This document shows positions 51,739 through 61,158 of a DNA stretch of 64,000 nucleotides, in pieces. The notes under the pieces are model-generated. The model saw only the letters and a list, made by a program, of their open reading frames with translations, had not been told where the DNA came from and made no database searches. Position numbers and translations under genes: made by a program. Location of the stretch: NCBI GenBank assembly GCA_947178145.1, contig CAMWXE010000007.1, forward strand, positions 1 through 64,000, in the 5' to 3' direction. Source of the DNA: an uncultured Lachnospiraceae bacterium. Its GTDB lineage: Bacteria; Bacillota; Clostridia; Lachnospirales; Lachnospiraceae. Positions within the stretch are counted from its first letter, which is position 1. The number at the start of each line of letters is the position of its first letter.

Positions 51739-53454
51739 ATGAAAAAGAAAAAATTATTCAAGAAAGCGGCGGCTCTGGCAATGGCAGGTATTATGACAAT
51801 GTCACTGGCTGCATGCGGTGGTTCTGGTGAGGACAGCACGTCTTCTGACACAACTGGCGGTACCAGCAGTAACGACACAGCCAGCACTGGAAATACAGAT
51901 GACGGCACAGGCAGTGCTTCTGCGGCTGGCGTGACAGAGATGGAGGATACGACGATCAATATCCGGATTATGAATGAGTATAAGAATCTGGATAAAGTGC
52001 TGGCAAAGTACGCGGAGATGACGCAGGATGATCCCATTATGAGCAAGATTCATCTGAACTTTAGCTGGGTTACGGGCGGAGATTACAAGGATAAGCTGAC
52101 GATGGCACTGGTAGCGCAGGAGGATTACGATCTGATGTTCTGCGGCAGCTGGCACGGTCTGACTTCTTTTATACAGCAGGGAAATTTTGCAGATTTGTCT
52201 TCTTATTTTAACAACGACAATTTTCCGGGGCTTCAGACTGCTTTCTCAGAAAACTTTACGGATGCCATGACTTCCTATGTACGTCAGGAGGACGGTACTT
52301 TCCAGTCAGGCATCTACGGAATCAATCTGGCATCGTTCTATGAGGACAGCCGTGGATTTATGTACCGCGAGGATCTGCGCGAGAAATACAATTGTGATCC
52401 GATTACAGACAGGGACAGTTTGTTTGCATATATGGATACCGTGCTTGCGAATGAGCCGGATATGATCGGGGCAAGTCTGTGGAATCTCTTCTATATTGAT
52501 TCTCCGGTTTATTCTGGAAAGCATGACAATGTGTACAGTCAGGACAGCACCAATATCTTTGGCGACCAGACACGTGTCTTTGTGGGATTGAGTGAGGACG
52601 GAAAGACAGTGCTGAATGCAGTCGTTCCTGGAGACCCGCAGGAAGAGTGGGACAAGATGCCGGAGGGATACCAGTATGACTTTATCACAGAGTACGCGGT
52701 AAAACGTACCGACTGGAATCCGTACCTGAATCCGAACCGCGGCGGTACAGATACCGTTGAGAAAGAAGCAGTTATCTCATACTGTCCACTGTCAGAGTTT
52801 GAGAGCAAGGTAAAAGAGGCACAGGAGAGAATTCCGGGTTCTGAGTATGGCTACTATGTCTATGAGGACGCACAGCGCAACAAGGAGAAGGGTGCTGTAG
52901 TCTGTGACATGGTTACCAACAACTGGCTGGTGGTTCCGGAGTGGTCAGAGAATGTGGACGCTGTTATGTACTTCCTTGACTGGATGTTTGGCTCACAGGA
53001 GGCACACGACCTGTTCCAGTATGGTATTGAGGGAGAAGACTGGGAGTCCGTTGGAACAGAGGGATACAAGGATCTTGAGATTTCAGAAGATCTGAAGTAC
53101 ACCATGCCGAATTACTCTTTCACGCTGAATCCGACATACATCAGGTACAGTGAGTTTGTGGTGAATGATCCGGAGCTGAAAGCTGATTTTGATTATATCT
53201 ATGATGAGTCTACATATGAGCTTAGTCCGCTGGCAGGCTTTGCCTTTGACGCGACGAACGTGGAGACCGAGGTTGCTAATATTTCTGCACTGTCAGGCGA
53301 ACTGCAGCTCAATATCTCCCTGTATGAGGCTGACGAGGCAGTAGAGAAACTGCAGACATGGCATGCCGACGCAGAGGATGTCGGCCTGGAGACAGTACGT
53401 CAGGAGCTGATCATGCAGCTGCAGTCATTCCTTGACGCAAAGAACGCACAGTAA
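51739..53454 (+). CDS. LplA-like solute-binding lipoprotein, second of two
   Basis: A 571-residue lipoprotein (signal AGIMTMSLAAC, Cys 27) with a Ser/Thr/Gly-rich linker of about 40 residues and a large LplA-type binding domain. It should deliver oligosaccharide to the two permeases just upstream. Start follows TAGGAGG. A strong terminator after its stop limits transcription into yesL. It shares the general plan of the protein at 48072 (GIYGINLASFYEDSRGFMYR against GLYGIPQYS with FFYRED). Confidence 0.88.
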   Translation: MKKKKLFKKAAALAMAGIMTMSLAACGGSGEDSTSSDTTGGTSSNDTASTGNTDDGTGSASAAGVTEMEDTTINIRIMNEYKNLDKVLAKYAEMTQDDPIMSKIHLNFSWVTGGDYKDKLTMALVAQEDYDLMFCGSWHGLTSFIQQGNFADLSSYFNNDNFPGLQTAFSENFTDAMTSYVRQEDGTFQSGIYGINLASFYEDSRGFMYREDLREKYNCDPITDRDSLFAYMDTVLANEPDMIGASLWNLFYIDSPVYSGKHDNVYSQDSTNIFGDQTRVFVGLSEDGKTVLNAVVPGDPQEEWDKMPEGYQYDFITEYAVKRTDWNPYLNPNRGGTDTVEKEAVISYCPLSEFESKVKEAQERIPGSEYGYYVYEDAQRNKEKGAVVCDMVTNNWLVVPEWSENVDAVMYFLDWMFGSQEAHDLFQYGIEGEDWESVGTEGYKDLEISEDLKYTMPNYSFTLNPTYIRYSEFVVNDPELKADFDYIYDESTYELSPLAGFAFDATNVETEVANISALSGELQLNISLYEADEAVEKLQTWHADAEDVGLETVRQELIMQLQSFLDAKNAQ

Positions 53455-53461
53455 TCAGAGG

Positions 53462-53485
53462 GCGGTGGGATTTCCCACCGCTTTT
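53462..53485 (+). terminator. Terminator between binding protein and yesL
   Basis: GCGGTGGG and CCCACCGC form a perfect 8-bp stem with a 4-base loop, followed by TTTT. It lies inside the co-directional cluster, so it may act as a partial stop that sets the gene ratio. Confidence 0.8.
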
Positions 53486-53565
53486 ATGCATACAGGCGCG
53501 TGATGAAATCGGCAGGGAAGGCCGTATGTGCCCGGCGCGCAGGTAGGGCAGGAGAGGAGTGAACT

Positions 53566-54192
53566 ATGGTGAATCCGTTTGGTATCAATAGTCCGTTTGC
53601 GGCGGCAGTCAATAAACTGGTACAGATGATTTATGTCGGAATACTTTGGTTTGTGTGCAGTATTCCTGTTATTACAGCAGGGGCAGCGACCACAGCACTG
53701 TATGAGGTGCTTCTGAAGATGGAGAAGAATCAGGAGGGATATGTCAGCGTTTCCTTTTTCCGCGCATTTCGCAAAAACCTGAAAAGCGCAACGCTCGTCT
53801 GGATTCCGCTGCTGGTCGCGGAAGTTGTGTTTGGTTTTAATCTCTTTTATTACGCAGTGTTTGGAGGAGGGCAGTTTCCGGTGCAGTGCGCTGTCTTTGC
53901 GGTATTGTCACTGGCGGCGCTTATCCTGTCCGGATATGTGTTTCCGGTGATGGCGCGCTTTGAGAATACTACAGCGGGGACTTTTCGGATGGCGGCGCTG
54001 CTGGCTGTGCAGAATGCGGGCTGGACGGCTGTGATTTTGTTTGTACAGCTTCTGACAATTGCAGTGTGCTGGTTCTTTCTGTATTTCCCGCTGCTGTTTA
54101 TCATGGGAATAACAGGGTATTTTCAGGCAGTGATTTTTAATCATATCTTTGACCGCCTGATCGCACAGGGAAAAATTATAGAAGGAGCGTGA
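53566..54192 (+). CDS. YesL-like DUF624 membrane protein
   Basis: A 208-residue protein with about four to five membrane helices and the DUF624 start (MVNPFGINSPFAAAVNKLVQ). Members lie with YesMN and LplABC genes in many Firmicutes; the function is unknown. Start follows AGGAGAGGAG. Its stop overlaps a possible GTG start of the next gene by 4 bases. Confidence 0.85.
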   Translation: MVNPFGINSPFAAAVNKLVQMIYVGILWFVCSIPVITAGAATTALYEVLLKMEKNQEGYVSVSFFRAFRKNLKSATLVWIPLLVAEVVFGFNLFYYAVFGGGQFPVQCAVFAVLSLAALILSGYVFPVMARFENTTAGTFRMAALLAVQNAGWTAVILFVQLLTIAVCWFFLYFPLLFIMGITGYFQAVIFNHIFDRLIAQGKIIEGA

Positions 54193-54200
54193 ATCAGAAG

Positions 54201-55676
54201 ATGAGTGTGACAGAGAATGGGAATCGGATTAAAATTTATCCCGTCCCCGACGGGGCTGTTCTGCAGGAGGATTACTGTCTGCGCGTGCGTCCGGTTGAAA
54301 CGGAGGACTGGCAGGAGTTGAAGGCGTACCGCGTCAAAGTGGATATGCATGATGTGAGGACTGCGTCGATGGTATTTTTTGATTTTGACGGCAGTGTCGA
54401 GGTGGAGATCACATTTCCAAAGTTTTATACAGTGTATAAAGTGGACATCAGACCGTTATCATTTGGCATTCAGCCTGTGACAGAACCCAAAAGAATAACA
54501 TTTACCCTTGACAAGCCGGCGAATCTGTCAGTGGAAGTCAACAGAGACCGCTTTCACAATCTGCACCTTTTTGCAGGTTCCTTAAAACAGGAACTGGAGG
54601 AGGCGCCGGATAAAAATGACAGCAATGTCATGTTGGTGAAAGGCTCATTGCGTCGTTCTGGATTTTTGTCAGACGAGATTAGCCGGCAGCTTGAGAAGAT
54701 GCCGGAGGGCAGGACGCTCTATGTGGAGGCGGGAATTTATTATATCGGCGAGTGTGTCTGGCATCTGCCATCTTATACGAACATATATTTGGAAGGAGGG
54801 GCAATACTGATTGGCGGCTTGGCATTTGAACACGGGGAGCAGCTTCGGATTTATGGAAAAGGGATCTTGTACCTGGCGGATTTTGCACGGTTCAGCGCGA
54901 TCAATGGATTCCGGCTCAATCATTCTAGGAACATTGTGATTGAAAACCTTATGTTTATCAATCCGCCGCACTATACGGTTTTGCTGGGGGACTGCGAGAA
55001 TGTGACCATCCGCGGCATCAAGTCGTTTAGCTGTGAGGGATGGAGCGACGGGGTGGACATGATGAGCTGCAGGAATGTGACAGTGGAGAATTGTTTTCTG
55101 CGCACCTCCGATGACTGTGTGGCAATCTACGCAAGCCGGTGGGACAACCATGGCGACAGCCGGGATATTTTCGTGCGGGACATGGTGCTGTGGGCGGATG
55201 TAGCGCACCCGCTTAATATCGGGACACATGGCGACCATGAGCATGACGGCGATGTGATTGAGCATATTACGTATGAAAATATTGACATATTGGAGCATCA
55301 TGAATTCCAGCCTGGCTATCTTGGCGCGATGACGATCAATGCAGGCGATAAGAATCTGGTGCGGGACGTCGTCTACCGAAATATCAGGATAGAGCCGTTT
55401 GAGCATGGAAAAGTGCTGGATTTTCAAGTAAAATGGAACAAGGACTACAACCCGGCTCCAGGGCGTGGAATCGAAAAAATCTGCCTGGAGGATATCGACA
55501 TCCGCACAGGCGTGGGCGAGGAGCCGTCTGTGATCGCCGGATACAGCGAGGCGTTCGCGGTGCGTGATGTCGTGATCCGCAGGATGCATCGGGACGGAAA
55601 GGAAGTCAGAAGTCTGGAAGAGGGAAATATACACGTGGGAGAATTTGCGGAGGGTGTTATTGTGGAGACGGATTAG
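54201..55676 (+). CDS. GH28-like right-handed beta-helix glycosidase
   Basis: About 491 residues. An N-terminal domain of 130 residues precedes a beta-helix with DGVDMMSCRNVTVENC and TSDDCVAIYASRWDNHGD, which match the GH28 aspartates. The usual GHG motif is replaced by VAHPLNIGTHGDH, so the exact activity is not certain. No signal peptide, hence cytoplasmic. ATG 54201 is used; GTG 54189 overlaps yesL but its ribosome site is one base away. It probably cuts imported galacturonide-like oligosaccharides together with the GH88 enzyme. Confidence 0.78.
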   Translation: MSVTENGNRIKIYPVPDGAVLQEDYCLRVRPVETEDWQELKAYRVKVDMHDVRTASMVFFDFDGSVEVEITFPKFYTVYKVDIRPLSFGIQPVTEPKRITFTLDKPANLSVEVNRDRFHNLHLFAGSLKQELEEAPDKNDSNVMLVKGSLRRSGFLSDEISRQLEKMPEGRTLYVEAGIYYIGECVWHLPSYTNIYLEGGAILIGGLAFEHGEQLRIYGKGILYLADFARFSAINGFRLNHSRNIVIENLMFINPPHYTVLLGDCENVTIRGIKSFSCEGWSDGVDMMSCRNVTVENCFLRTSDDCVAIYASRWDNHGDSRDIFVRDMVLWADVAHPLNIGTHGDHEHDGDVIEHITYENIDILEHHEFQPGYLGAMTINAGDKNLVRDVVYRNIRIEPFEHGKVLDFQVKWNKDYNPAPGRGIEKICLEDIDIRTGVGEEPSVIAGYSEAFAVRDVVIRRMHRDGKEVRSLEEGNIHVGEFAEGVIVETD

Positions 55677-55782
55677 CGTTCCCGGCAAGATTGTCTTGCT
55701 GGCCATTTACCTGACGCTGTCGATCATATTTTTGGGGAACTGTATGCGGTGCCGGCTGAAGGAAGCATTTCTTGACAAATAA
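55660..55782 (+). CDS. Possible 40-residue membrane peptide
   Basis: TTG at 55660 follows GGAGGG by five bases and opens a frame of 40 codons with one clear membrane helix (IVLLAIYLTLSIIFLGNC) and a basic tail (MRCRLKEAFLDK). It overlaps the end of the GH28-like gene by 17 bases and runs into the promoter at 55772. Short length and TTG start make this uncertain. Confidence 0.35.
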   Translation: MWRRISVPGKIVLLAIYLTLSIIFLGNCMRCRLKEAFLDK

Positions 55783-55800
55783 TGGTAAAACTGATAATAT
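55772..55800 (+). promoter_or_regulatory. Consensus sigma-A promoter
   Basis: TTGACA (55772-55777), exactly 17 bases, TAATAT (55795-55800). It precedes the surface protein gene start by 35 bases, so the leader is short. Confidence 0.8.
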
Positions 55801-55834
55801 TTTAGGAAATCTTAAGATAAAGGGGAGTAAAGCA

Positions 55835-58800
55835 ATGAGGCGAACAAGAATTATTGCTGTGCTGCTGATTCTGCTGCTGATGCTGCCGCAGGGTATGGCT
55901 GGCAGCTGGGTAAATGCAGCGAATACAAACAATCAGCGGTATTATTACAATCAGCTGGACAGTGTTTCAAAAGGAATTTATGATGCCATGTACAAGATGT
56001 ACGAGCAGGGAATTTTTAAGACGGGGAACCAGGAATATGACCTGATTGAAAATGGCCATCTCACAAGCGGACAGCTGGCGGCATATGAGGGAAAGCAGGA
56101 GGAACTGCTCAAGCTGTTTGGAGCGGCAAGAGATGCTTTTTATGCGGATTATCCAGATATTTTCTATGTGGATTTCTCCAGTCTGTCGATCACAGTATCT
56201 ACAAGCGATGCATCGGATGAAGAGGAGGCGGAGAATCAAACTGCCGTGTATAAGGCTTCCCTGGGAGCAGGCAAAAAGGATACTTATTTTGTGGAAGGTT
56301 TTTCAGAGAAACAGCAGGTAGAGGATGCCGTCAAGGCACATGAGGCGAAGATCAATGAGATTGCTGCAGGCGCAAAAAAATCCGAATCCGTCCGCGACCA
56401 GGTGGCTTATGTGTATAATGCCATCATAGAAAATACGGAGTACAGACTTGATACGAACTGTTCTCCAGGCAATGCAGGACATGTGAGAACATCCTATGGC
56501 GCGCTTGTCAAGGGGCAGAGCCTGTGCGAGGGTTATGCCAGGGCAGTCAAGACTGTCCTGGATGCCATGGGAATCAAAAGTGTTCTGGTGCAGGGAAATT
56601 ATCGGGCACCGGACGGCAGTGACAATCTCCATATGTGGAATTATGTGCAGATTGACGGAAAATGGTATGGTCTGGATGCCACAGCCGGAGACGGTATGAA
56701 GGGCACTGTCGAGAGCGATAAATATCTGCTGGCGGACAAGACAGTGATGGATGCGAATTACAAGCCAGATGGCATCATGTCAGACAGTGGCTTTCGGTTT
56801 ACCTATCCGCAGCTTGCAGATGCCGACGGAGACTCTGAGGACAGCGAACAGACCCCGGATGAGGGAAGCACAGACAGCAGCGGGTACAAAACGCTCTTTG
56901 ACAAGGAAGGACTGGTAGTGCAGTACAGGGACGGCACGGCATCTGAAGGGGATGTCGGTGTATTCAAAGCCAGTTACAAGGGCATGGGATACCAGGATGC
57001 TGTCGACAGCGAAGGTGTGTATATCCTTACACGTTTTTATCAGTATCTGCCAGGGCTGGGTGATTACAAGATTGGAAACTGGGGCTATTCCGATCCCAAG
57101 CCCTTTACGATGCCGCAGCTGAAGGATGCGCTGGTCATTGCCAATGGAAACAGCAGGTATATTGAGTTTGCCATCACGAAAAAGGCACCTGCAGGTCCGC
57201 TGTACGGAGAAGATCTGAGCACGGATAATCTGGAAAAAAACTGGAATTTTCAGGGAACGGAAGCTGATTTTATTGTGTCTACAGGAAAGCTGGACAATCC
57301 AAAAGGAACATTTATTCCGGCACCTTTTGCGAACAATATCACACCGAGCAATACAGGGTTTCTTACCTGCGGCAGGAAATACCATGTGACAGTAGTGTTC
57401 GATGAACAGCTTGTGCCGATTGACGGGGAGAGTGCAGGCGTAAAAGTCGCTGTAGAGGATGGATGGAGCGCGGAGAAATACAGCAAAATTGAGAATTTCA
57501 AATGGGATAAAAACCGCACAGTGGAGTTTGACTTTACGCCGAGTGATCAGCTGGCGGACAATTATGCCAATTACTCATTTCAGATTACAGGACTGCAGGG
57601 AAAAGGAAGCCTGAAACCGCCAACCAGCTTTACTTATAGTGCGAAGAAAAAGATATCGATCTGTGCATACCGTTCGCAGGGAATCTATCTGAATCTGGGC
57701 GCGAAGCCGCAGCTGCTGGAGCCCGACGACATTTTCTGCGGCGACTGGGTGAATGAGTATGGAGAGAAACTGAAGAATGTGAAGAATATCGTTCTGACGG
57801 CGTCAAAACCGGAGCTGGTGGTGAAAACGCCAACCGCAGACCAGACAAAAGAGATGCTGGGGATGGTAAATGGAACGATCCCGGAAGGGTATACAGTAGA
57901 AAAGAGTGCCACTTATGAGCTTACACTGACGACCTGCAACCAGAACATTATACAGACCGGACAGAGTGTCAGGCTGCACATTGGTTTTCCGGAAGGCTAT
58001 GGACCTGAGAATGCAGGGGTGAGTTATAAGGCGTATCACTTTCTGAAAGACAAGAGTGGGAAGATCACAGGTGTGGAAGAGCTTGACTGCATTGTGACAA
58101 ATAAAGGACTGATGGTCACCTGCTATTCGTTCAGTCCGTTTGCGGTTGTCGCGCTGAAGGAGAAAGAAGGGGCAGTGACGGATGTTGACACGGCGATTGC
58201 GCAGAAGCTGCTCGTCATGAATTCCGAAGGCGGAGATGTGGAGATTCAGGAAGACAAAAATGCCAGGATGTGTAAAATGTTGGAAAAAGGGCAGAAGCGG
58301 ACGATTGTGATAAAGGCGAAGGATGGATATGTGATCAGCGGGCTTTATCTGAATGGCGAATCACGGAGTGTGTCTGACAAGAAATCTATGAAGCTTACAA
58401 TTAAGTACGAGGATCTGAGTGGCGAAGGCAATATTTTGGATGTTGTATTTGCGCAGGACAAGCCGAAACAGGAGACAGCGTCGTCCACACAGGAGAAGCC
58501 TTCGACAGGGTCACAGCAGAGCAGTGTGTCCTCCCAGAATGAATCCTCTGGCGGACAGTCAGGCAGTTCAGGGAATGCATCTGCCAGTGCATCAGCTTCC
58601 AACAATACAGAAAGCAGTGCCAAGGGCAATTCCAATACAGATAATCTGCCATTTGTGGTGCTTCCACAGACTCCTGGAGGTGTCACTGTGACAGATCAGG
58701 CATCTGCAGCGCCGTCAGCATCGGCAGCAACTCCTGCAACACCACCGATTACATCATCAGCAAATCCTGTTGTGTCATCACCACCGTCGGCTTCCAGCGC

Positions 58801-59107
58801 GAATATCATTGGTGATATATTGACAGATGGCAGTGCTGGTGTGATTTCTTCCGAACAGGGAAATGATACGGCTGGAGTGATTGTGCCGGATGCAGAGCAG
58901 GAGATGGAGCACATCGTTTTATCAACGGGTGAAAACGCCATGGAGTTTGTGGTTCTGCCAGCAGAAGATGATGATTCCGCCATCGAAAAATCAGAAGTGG
59001 GCAGAATTCTTCTGATTGCATTGAGCTGTGTGGCAGGTGTCGGAATGGTTGCCGTGGGAGCTGTGGGATTTGTCCAGATGAGGCGCGATAGATATGACTC
59101 TGAATAA
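55835..59107 (+). CDS. Surface protein with transglutaminase-like domain and C-terminal anchor
   Basis: About 1090 residues. A signal peptide (IIAVLLILLLMLPQGMAGSW) is followed by a transglutaminase-like protease domain with the triad C231 (SLCEGYA), H266 (LHMWNYV) and D281 (LDATAG). Beta-rich domains follow, then a Ser/Ala/Pro/Thr-rich linker of about 150 residues and a C-terminal membrane helix (ILLIALSCVAGVGMVAVGAV) with RRDRYDSE. There is no LPxTG, so it is held by the helix. ATG 55835 follows AGGGGAG. Targets unknown; wall-bound crosslinking or proteolysis are possible. Confidence 0.82.
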   Translation: MRRTRIIAVLLILLLMLPQGMAGSWVNAANTNNQRYYYNQLDSVSKGIYDAMYKMYEQGIFKTGNQEYDLIENGHLTSGQLAAYEGKQEELLKLFGAARDAFYADYPDIFYVDFSSLSITVSTSDASDEEEAENQTAVYKASLGAGKKDTYFVEGFSEKQQVEDAVKAHEAKINEIAAGAKKSESVRDQVAYVYNAIIENTEYRLDTNCSPGNAGHVRTSYGALVKGQSLCEGYARAVKTVLDAMGIKSVLVQGNYRAPDGSDNLHMWNYVQIDGKWYGLDATAGDGMKGTVESDKYLLADKTVMDANYKPDGIMSDSGFRFTYPQLADADGDSEDSEQTPDEGSTDSSGYKTLFDKEGLVVQYRDGTASEGDVGVFKASYKGMGYQDAVDSEGVYILTRFYQYLPGLGDYKIGNWGYSDPKPFTMPQLKDALVIANGNSRYIEFAITKKAPAGPLYGEDLSTDNLEKNWNFQGTEADFIVSTGKLDNPKGTFIPAPFANNITPSNTGFLTCGRKYHVTVVFDEQLVPIDGESAGVKVAVEDGWSAEKYSKIENFKWDKNRTVEFDFTPSDQLADNYANYSFQITGLQGKGSLKPPTSFTYSAKKKISICAYRSQGIYLNLGAKPQLLEPDDIFCGDWVNEYGEKLKNVKNIVLTASKPELVVKTPTADQTKEMLGMVNGTIPEGYTVEKSATYELTLTTCNQNIIQTGQSVRLHIGFPEGYGPENAGVSYKAYHFLKDKSGKITGVEELDCIVTNKGLMVTCYSFSPFAVVALKEKEGAVTDVDTAIAQKLLVMNSEGGDVEIQEDKNARMCKMLEKGQKRTIVIKAKDGYVISGLYLNGESRSVSDKKSMKLTIKYEDLSGEGNILDVVFAQDKPKQETASSTQEKPSTGSQQSSVSSQNESSGGQSGSSGNASASASASNNTESSAKGNSNTDNLPFVVLPQTPGGVTVTDQASAAPSASAATPATPPITSSANPVVSSPPSASSANIIGDILTDGSAGVISSEQGNDTAGVIVPDAEQEMEHIVLSTGENAMEFVVLPAEDDDSAIEKSEVGRILLIALSCVAGVGMVAVGAVGFVQMRRDRYDSE

Positions 59108-59116
59108 AAGTTTCTC

Positions 59117-59145
59117 TTGACAGATTCCGTCAAAGCGATTATGAT
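59117..59145 (+). promoter_or_regulatory. Promoter of the trp operon
   Basis: TTGACA (59117-59122), 17 bases, TATGAT (59140-59145). It is followed by the T-box leader, about 460 bases before trpE. Confidence 0.8.
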
Positions 59146-59169
59146 AGTTCTAAGAGTTGAAATGCAAAA

Positions 59170-59490
59170 TAAATAGCGACATGAAACTGATGACCAAGAG
59201 GAGTACATATTTTGGGAGATTCACAGAGAGCTGCAGGCGGTGGGATTGCAGCAGTCAAAGGGATATGGAATGGACTTGGGAAGGTGGGAGAAAAAAGTCA
59301 GAGATGGTGAGAAAGATGCTGTCGGGAGACTTGAGTAATGCCCAACGGGATTTCCGCCCGTTATCAAGGGAAAGCGCATGATGGTGCGTGTGTAGAGAGG
59401 GTGTATTTTTGATATGCCAAATTAGGTGGTACCGCAGAAGTTAAGAGCTTTTGTCCTAGTAGAGATATTAGGATAAAAGCTTTTTTTATG
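59170..59490 (+). promoter_or_regulatory. Trp T-box leader
   Basis: The leader has the stem I parts (AGAGAGCTGCAGGCGGTGGG near 59226, GCAGC pairing), the specifier context GAATGGAC with TGG at 59271-59273 for tryptophan, and the T-box core AGGTGGTACCGC at 59424-59435. Uncharged tRNA-Trp would bind the specifier and the T-box bulge and stop the terminator at 59446 from forming. This sets trp expression by tRNA charging. Confidence 0.85.
59446..59487 (+). terminator. T-box terminator
   Basis: AGCTTTTGTCCTA (59446-59458) pairs with TAGGATAAAAGCT (59469-59481) except one mismatch, followed by a run of T. Its 5' side comes right after the T-box core, as the antiterminator model needs. Confidence 0.82.
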
Positions 59491-59608
59491 TACATGGGTA
59501 TCCCGTGGGAATCATGTCAGCCAGGGCTGACGGATGCCCACATACGAGCAGGCAGGAAGGAAGTACACTTTCCCACTCGATTACAGGAACTATAAGGAGG
59601 ATAAGGTT

Positions 59609-61060
59609 ATGATCAAGCCGACATATGATCAGGCGAAACAGTATGAGAAGGACTACACGTACATTCCGATATGTAAGGAGATCCTGGCGGACGATATCAC
59701 GCCGATTCTGATGCTGAGAAAGCTTGCGGCACTGGATGAACAGTATTTTCTGCTGGAGAGTGTCGAGGGGGGAAACTTAGGCAGATATTCGTTTCTGGGA
59801 TATCACCCCAGGTTGTCCGTTTCCTGTAAGGACGGAATCACAAAAGTGAAGGAGGACGGTATGGTGCGTATCGTGCCGGGAAAGCCCAAGGAGGCGCTTC
59901 AGACGATTCTTGACACCTGCCGCTCTCCCCAGATAGAGGGACTACCCACTTTTACAGGCGGTCTGGTCGGATATTTTGCATACGAGATGATACAGTATGC
60001 GGAGCCAAAGCTCAAGATCAAGCAGAGCGATGTCAGTGACTGTGAACTTATGATGTTCGACCGGTTAATCGCATTTGACCAGCTCCACCATAAGCTTTGT
60101 TTTATCACGAACGCCAGGGCACAGGACGGTGAGGCGGGATATCACAAGGCAGCCGCAGAGCTTGAAGCCTTTGTGGAAACAATCCGGCTCACCGATCCGA
60201 TACCATATGAGAAGCCGCTGCCAGCGCCAAAGTTTACCTGCAACCTCTCCAAAGAGGAATACTGCAACATGGTCGAGAAAACCAAACATTACATCAGAGA
60301 GGGAGATATTTTTCAGGGCGTTATCTCGAGGCGGTTCGAGGCAGAATACGACGGAAGCCTGTTAAATGCGTACAGGGTGCTCAGAACTACGAATCCCTCG
60401 CCCTATATGTACTATATACAAATCAAGGATATGCAGATTGCAGGGACTTCGCCGGAAACGATGGTAAAGCTTACCAATGGTAAGTTAATGACATTTCCGG
60501 TAGCAGGAACAAGGAAGCGCGGTAAGGACAGGGAGGAAGATACAGCGCTGGAAAAGGAACTGCTGGCGGATAAGAAAGAATGTGCGGAACACAACATGCT
60601 GGTGGATCTGGCAAGAAATGATATTGGCAGAATCGCAGAGTACGGCAGCGTGAAAGTGGAGGATTACATGGTAATCCATAGATTTTCCAAGGTCATGCAC
60701 ATCGCAAGCACTGTCACTGGAAAACTGGCAGAGGGAAAAACCTGCGGGGACACCGTTGAGGCGCTGCTTCCGGCGGGAACACTATCCGGGGCGCCCAAGT
60801 TCAGGGCGTGTGAGATTATCGATGAACTCGAACCTGTGCCGAGAGGTGTTTACGGCGGAGCCATCGGATATCTTGATTTCAGCGGGAATCTGGATGTGTG
60901 TATCGCGATCAGGACAGCCGTCAAAAAAGGAAAGAAAGTGTATGTGCAGGCGGGAGCCGGAATTGTGGCGGATTCCGTGCCGGAGAGTGAATATCAGGAG
61001 TGTGCAAACAAGGCAGGAGCCGTGATCGAGGCGATTCGCCAGGTGGAAGAAATCTGCTGA
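59609..61060 (+). CDS. trpE: Anthranilate synthase component I
   Basis: A 483-residue TrpE, converting chorismate and ammonia to anthranilate. FLLESVEGG carries the LLES motif for tryptophan feedback; AGTSPETMVKL, PVAGTRKRGK, DLARNDIGRIAEYGSVKVE and GTLSGAPKFRA are chorismate-binding family marks. ATG 59609 follows AAGGAGG; the frame is open to 59534 without a ribosome site. First gene after the T-box. Confidence 0.95.
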   Translation: MIKPTYDQAKQYEKDYTYIPICKEILADDITPILMLRKLAALDEQYFLLESVEGGNLGRYSFLGYHPRLSVSCKDGITKVKEDGMVRIVPGKPKEALQTILDTCRSPQIEGLPTFTGGLVGYFAYEMIQYAEPKLKIKQSDVSDCELMMFDRLIAFDQLHHKLCFITNARAQDGEAGYHKAAAELEAFVETIRLTDPIPYEKPLPAPKFTCNLSKEEYCNMVEKTKHYIREGDIFQGVISRRFEAEYDGSLLNAYRVLRTTNPSPYMYYIQIKDMQIAGTSPETMVKLTNGKLMTFPVAGTRKRGKDREEDTALEKELLADKKECAEHNMLVDLARNDIGRIAEYGSVKVEDYMVIHRFSKVMHIASTVTGKLAEGKTCGDTVEALLPAGTLSGAPKFRACEIIDELEPVPRGVYGGAIGYLDFSGNLDVCIAIRTAVKKGKKVYVQAGAGIVADSVPESEYQECANKAGAVIEAIRQVEEIC

Positions 61061-61158
61061 CCGCGATGATGGCGGCTGCAAAACAGCAAATATAAATATA
61101 CAGCGGCTGGGGTGTATCTTCGAAGTTATGGTGTAAAAAGAATTAGGGGGAAAGAGAT

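Noticed and set aside
54669-55706. Long open frame (345 codons) on the minus strand
   Set aside because: It lies fully opposite the GH28-like gene, has no ribosome site and reads as Cys/His/Arg-rich sequence without a family. The same holds for long minus-strand frames at 35090-35878, 43522-44430, 30677-31513 and 61745-62683.
59000-59107. Search for an LPxTG sortase signal at the end of the surface protein
   Set aside because: None is present; only a membrane helix and a basic tail.
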